From positions 9,785,931 to 9,849,930 of the forward strand of contig NC_135555.1 of the NCBI RefSeq assembly GCF_964340395.1: a stretch of 64,000 nt of DNA, read 5' to 3'. Both the position numbers and the translations under genes were made by a program. A model generated the notes under the pieces. That model was not told the origin of the DNA. It saw only the letters and a program-made list of their open reading frames with translations, and made no database searches. This stretch comes from Glandiceps talaboti. Taxonomy: Eukaryota; Hemichordata; Enteropneusta; Spengelidae. Every line of letters starts with the position of its first letter. The stretch's first letter is position 1. Positions 63,347 to 64,000 of the stretch are shown one piece after another.

Positions 63347-64000
<654 letters not shown>

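Overview
The window is nuclear DNA of an animal, most likely a marine invertebrate such as a non-vertebrate deuterostome or a lophotrochozoan. The base composition is AT-rich. One 22-exon gene with GT-AG introns up to 13 kb fills most of it, and the rest is microsatellites, decayed LINEs, tRNA-type SINEs, MITE-like palindromes and a strong enrichment of TACATG/CATGTA words. Nothing bacterial or viral was seen. The species cannot be named from the sequence alone.

Layout. Positions 1-50933 (+) carry MBTPS1 (site-1 protease, SKI-1/S1P). All exons are present except the very start of the signal-peptide exon, which runs off the left edge. I assembled 22 coding exons that join in frame into 1055 visible residues. 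They hold the complete Asp/His/Ser triad, the oxyanion Asn, the RRLL autoprocessing site, a C-terminal membrane anchor and a basic cytosolic tail. The 3' UTR and poly(A) signals follow to about 51.6 kb. From about 51.7 to 63.1 kb lies intergenic DNA with simple repeats, a dispersed 145-bp-period repeat, a TIR element, and two diverged head-to-head copies of an unrecognised small secreted-type ORF (56.5-56.9 kb on -, 59.65-59.78 kb on +). At 63371-63631 (+) is the first coding exon of a CMIP (c-Maf-inducing protein) orthologue, preceded by a compact CRE/TATA/E-box cluster; the rest of that gene lies to the right.

The introns hold most of the non-genic structure: a 27-bp minisatellite of about 32 units (7.5-8.4 kb), four foldback hairpin elements (15.9, 17.2, 19.2 and 26.6 kb), a near-perfect 112-bp palindrome (21.8 kb), a 73-bp tandem repeat carrying CTCF-like cores (24.6 kb), a nested element pair (35.0-37.4 kb), several LINE remnants (12.6, 39.7, 40.7-42.5 and 50.1 kb), two SINEs (42.8 and 43.7 kb) and six copies of a MITE with TCGCAAACCA ends.

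The two named genes are not known to act in one pathway. MBTPS1 is a Golgi protease that releases membrane-bound transcription factors (SREBP, ATF6 family). CMIP is a PH/LRR signalling adaptor. Their closeness here matches linkage on the same human chromosome arm (16q). I found no convincing new biochemical system. The most unusual items are the duplicated small ORF pair, the CTCF-like and octamer-bearing tandem repeats, and the palindromic element families.
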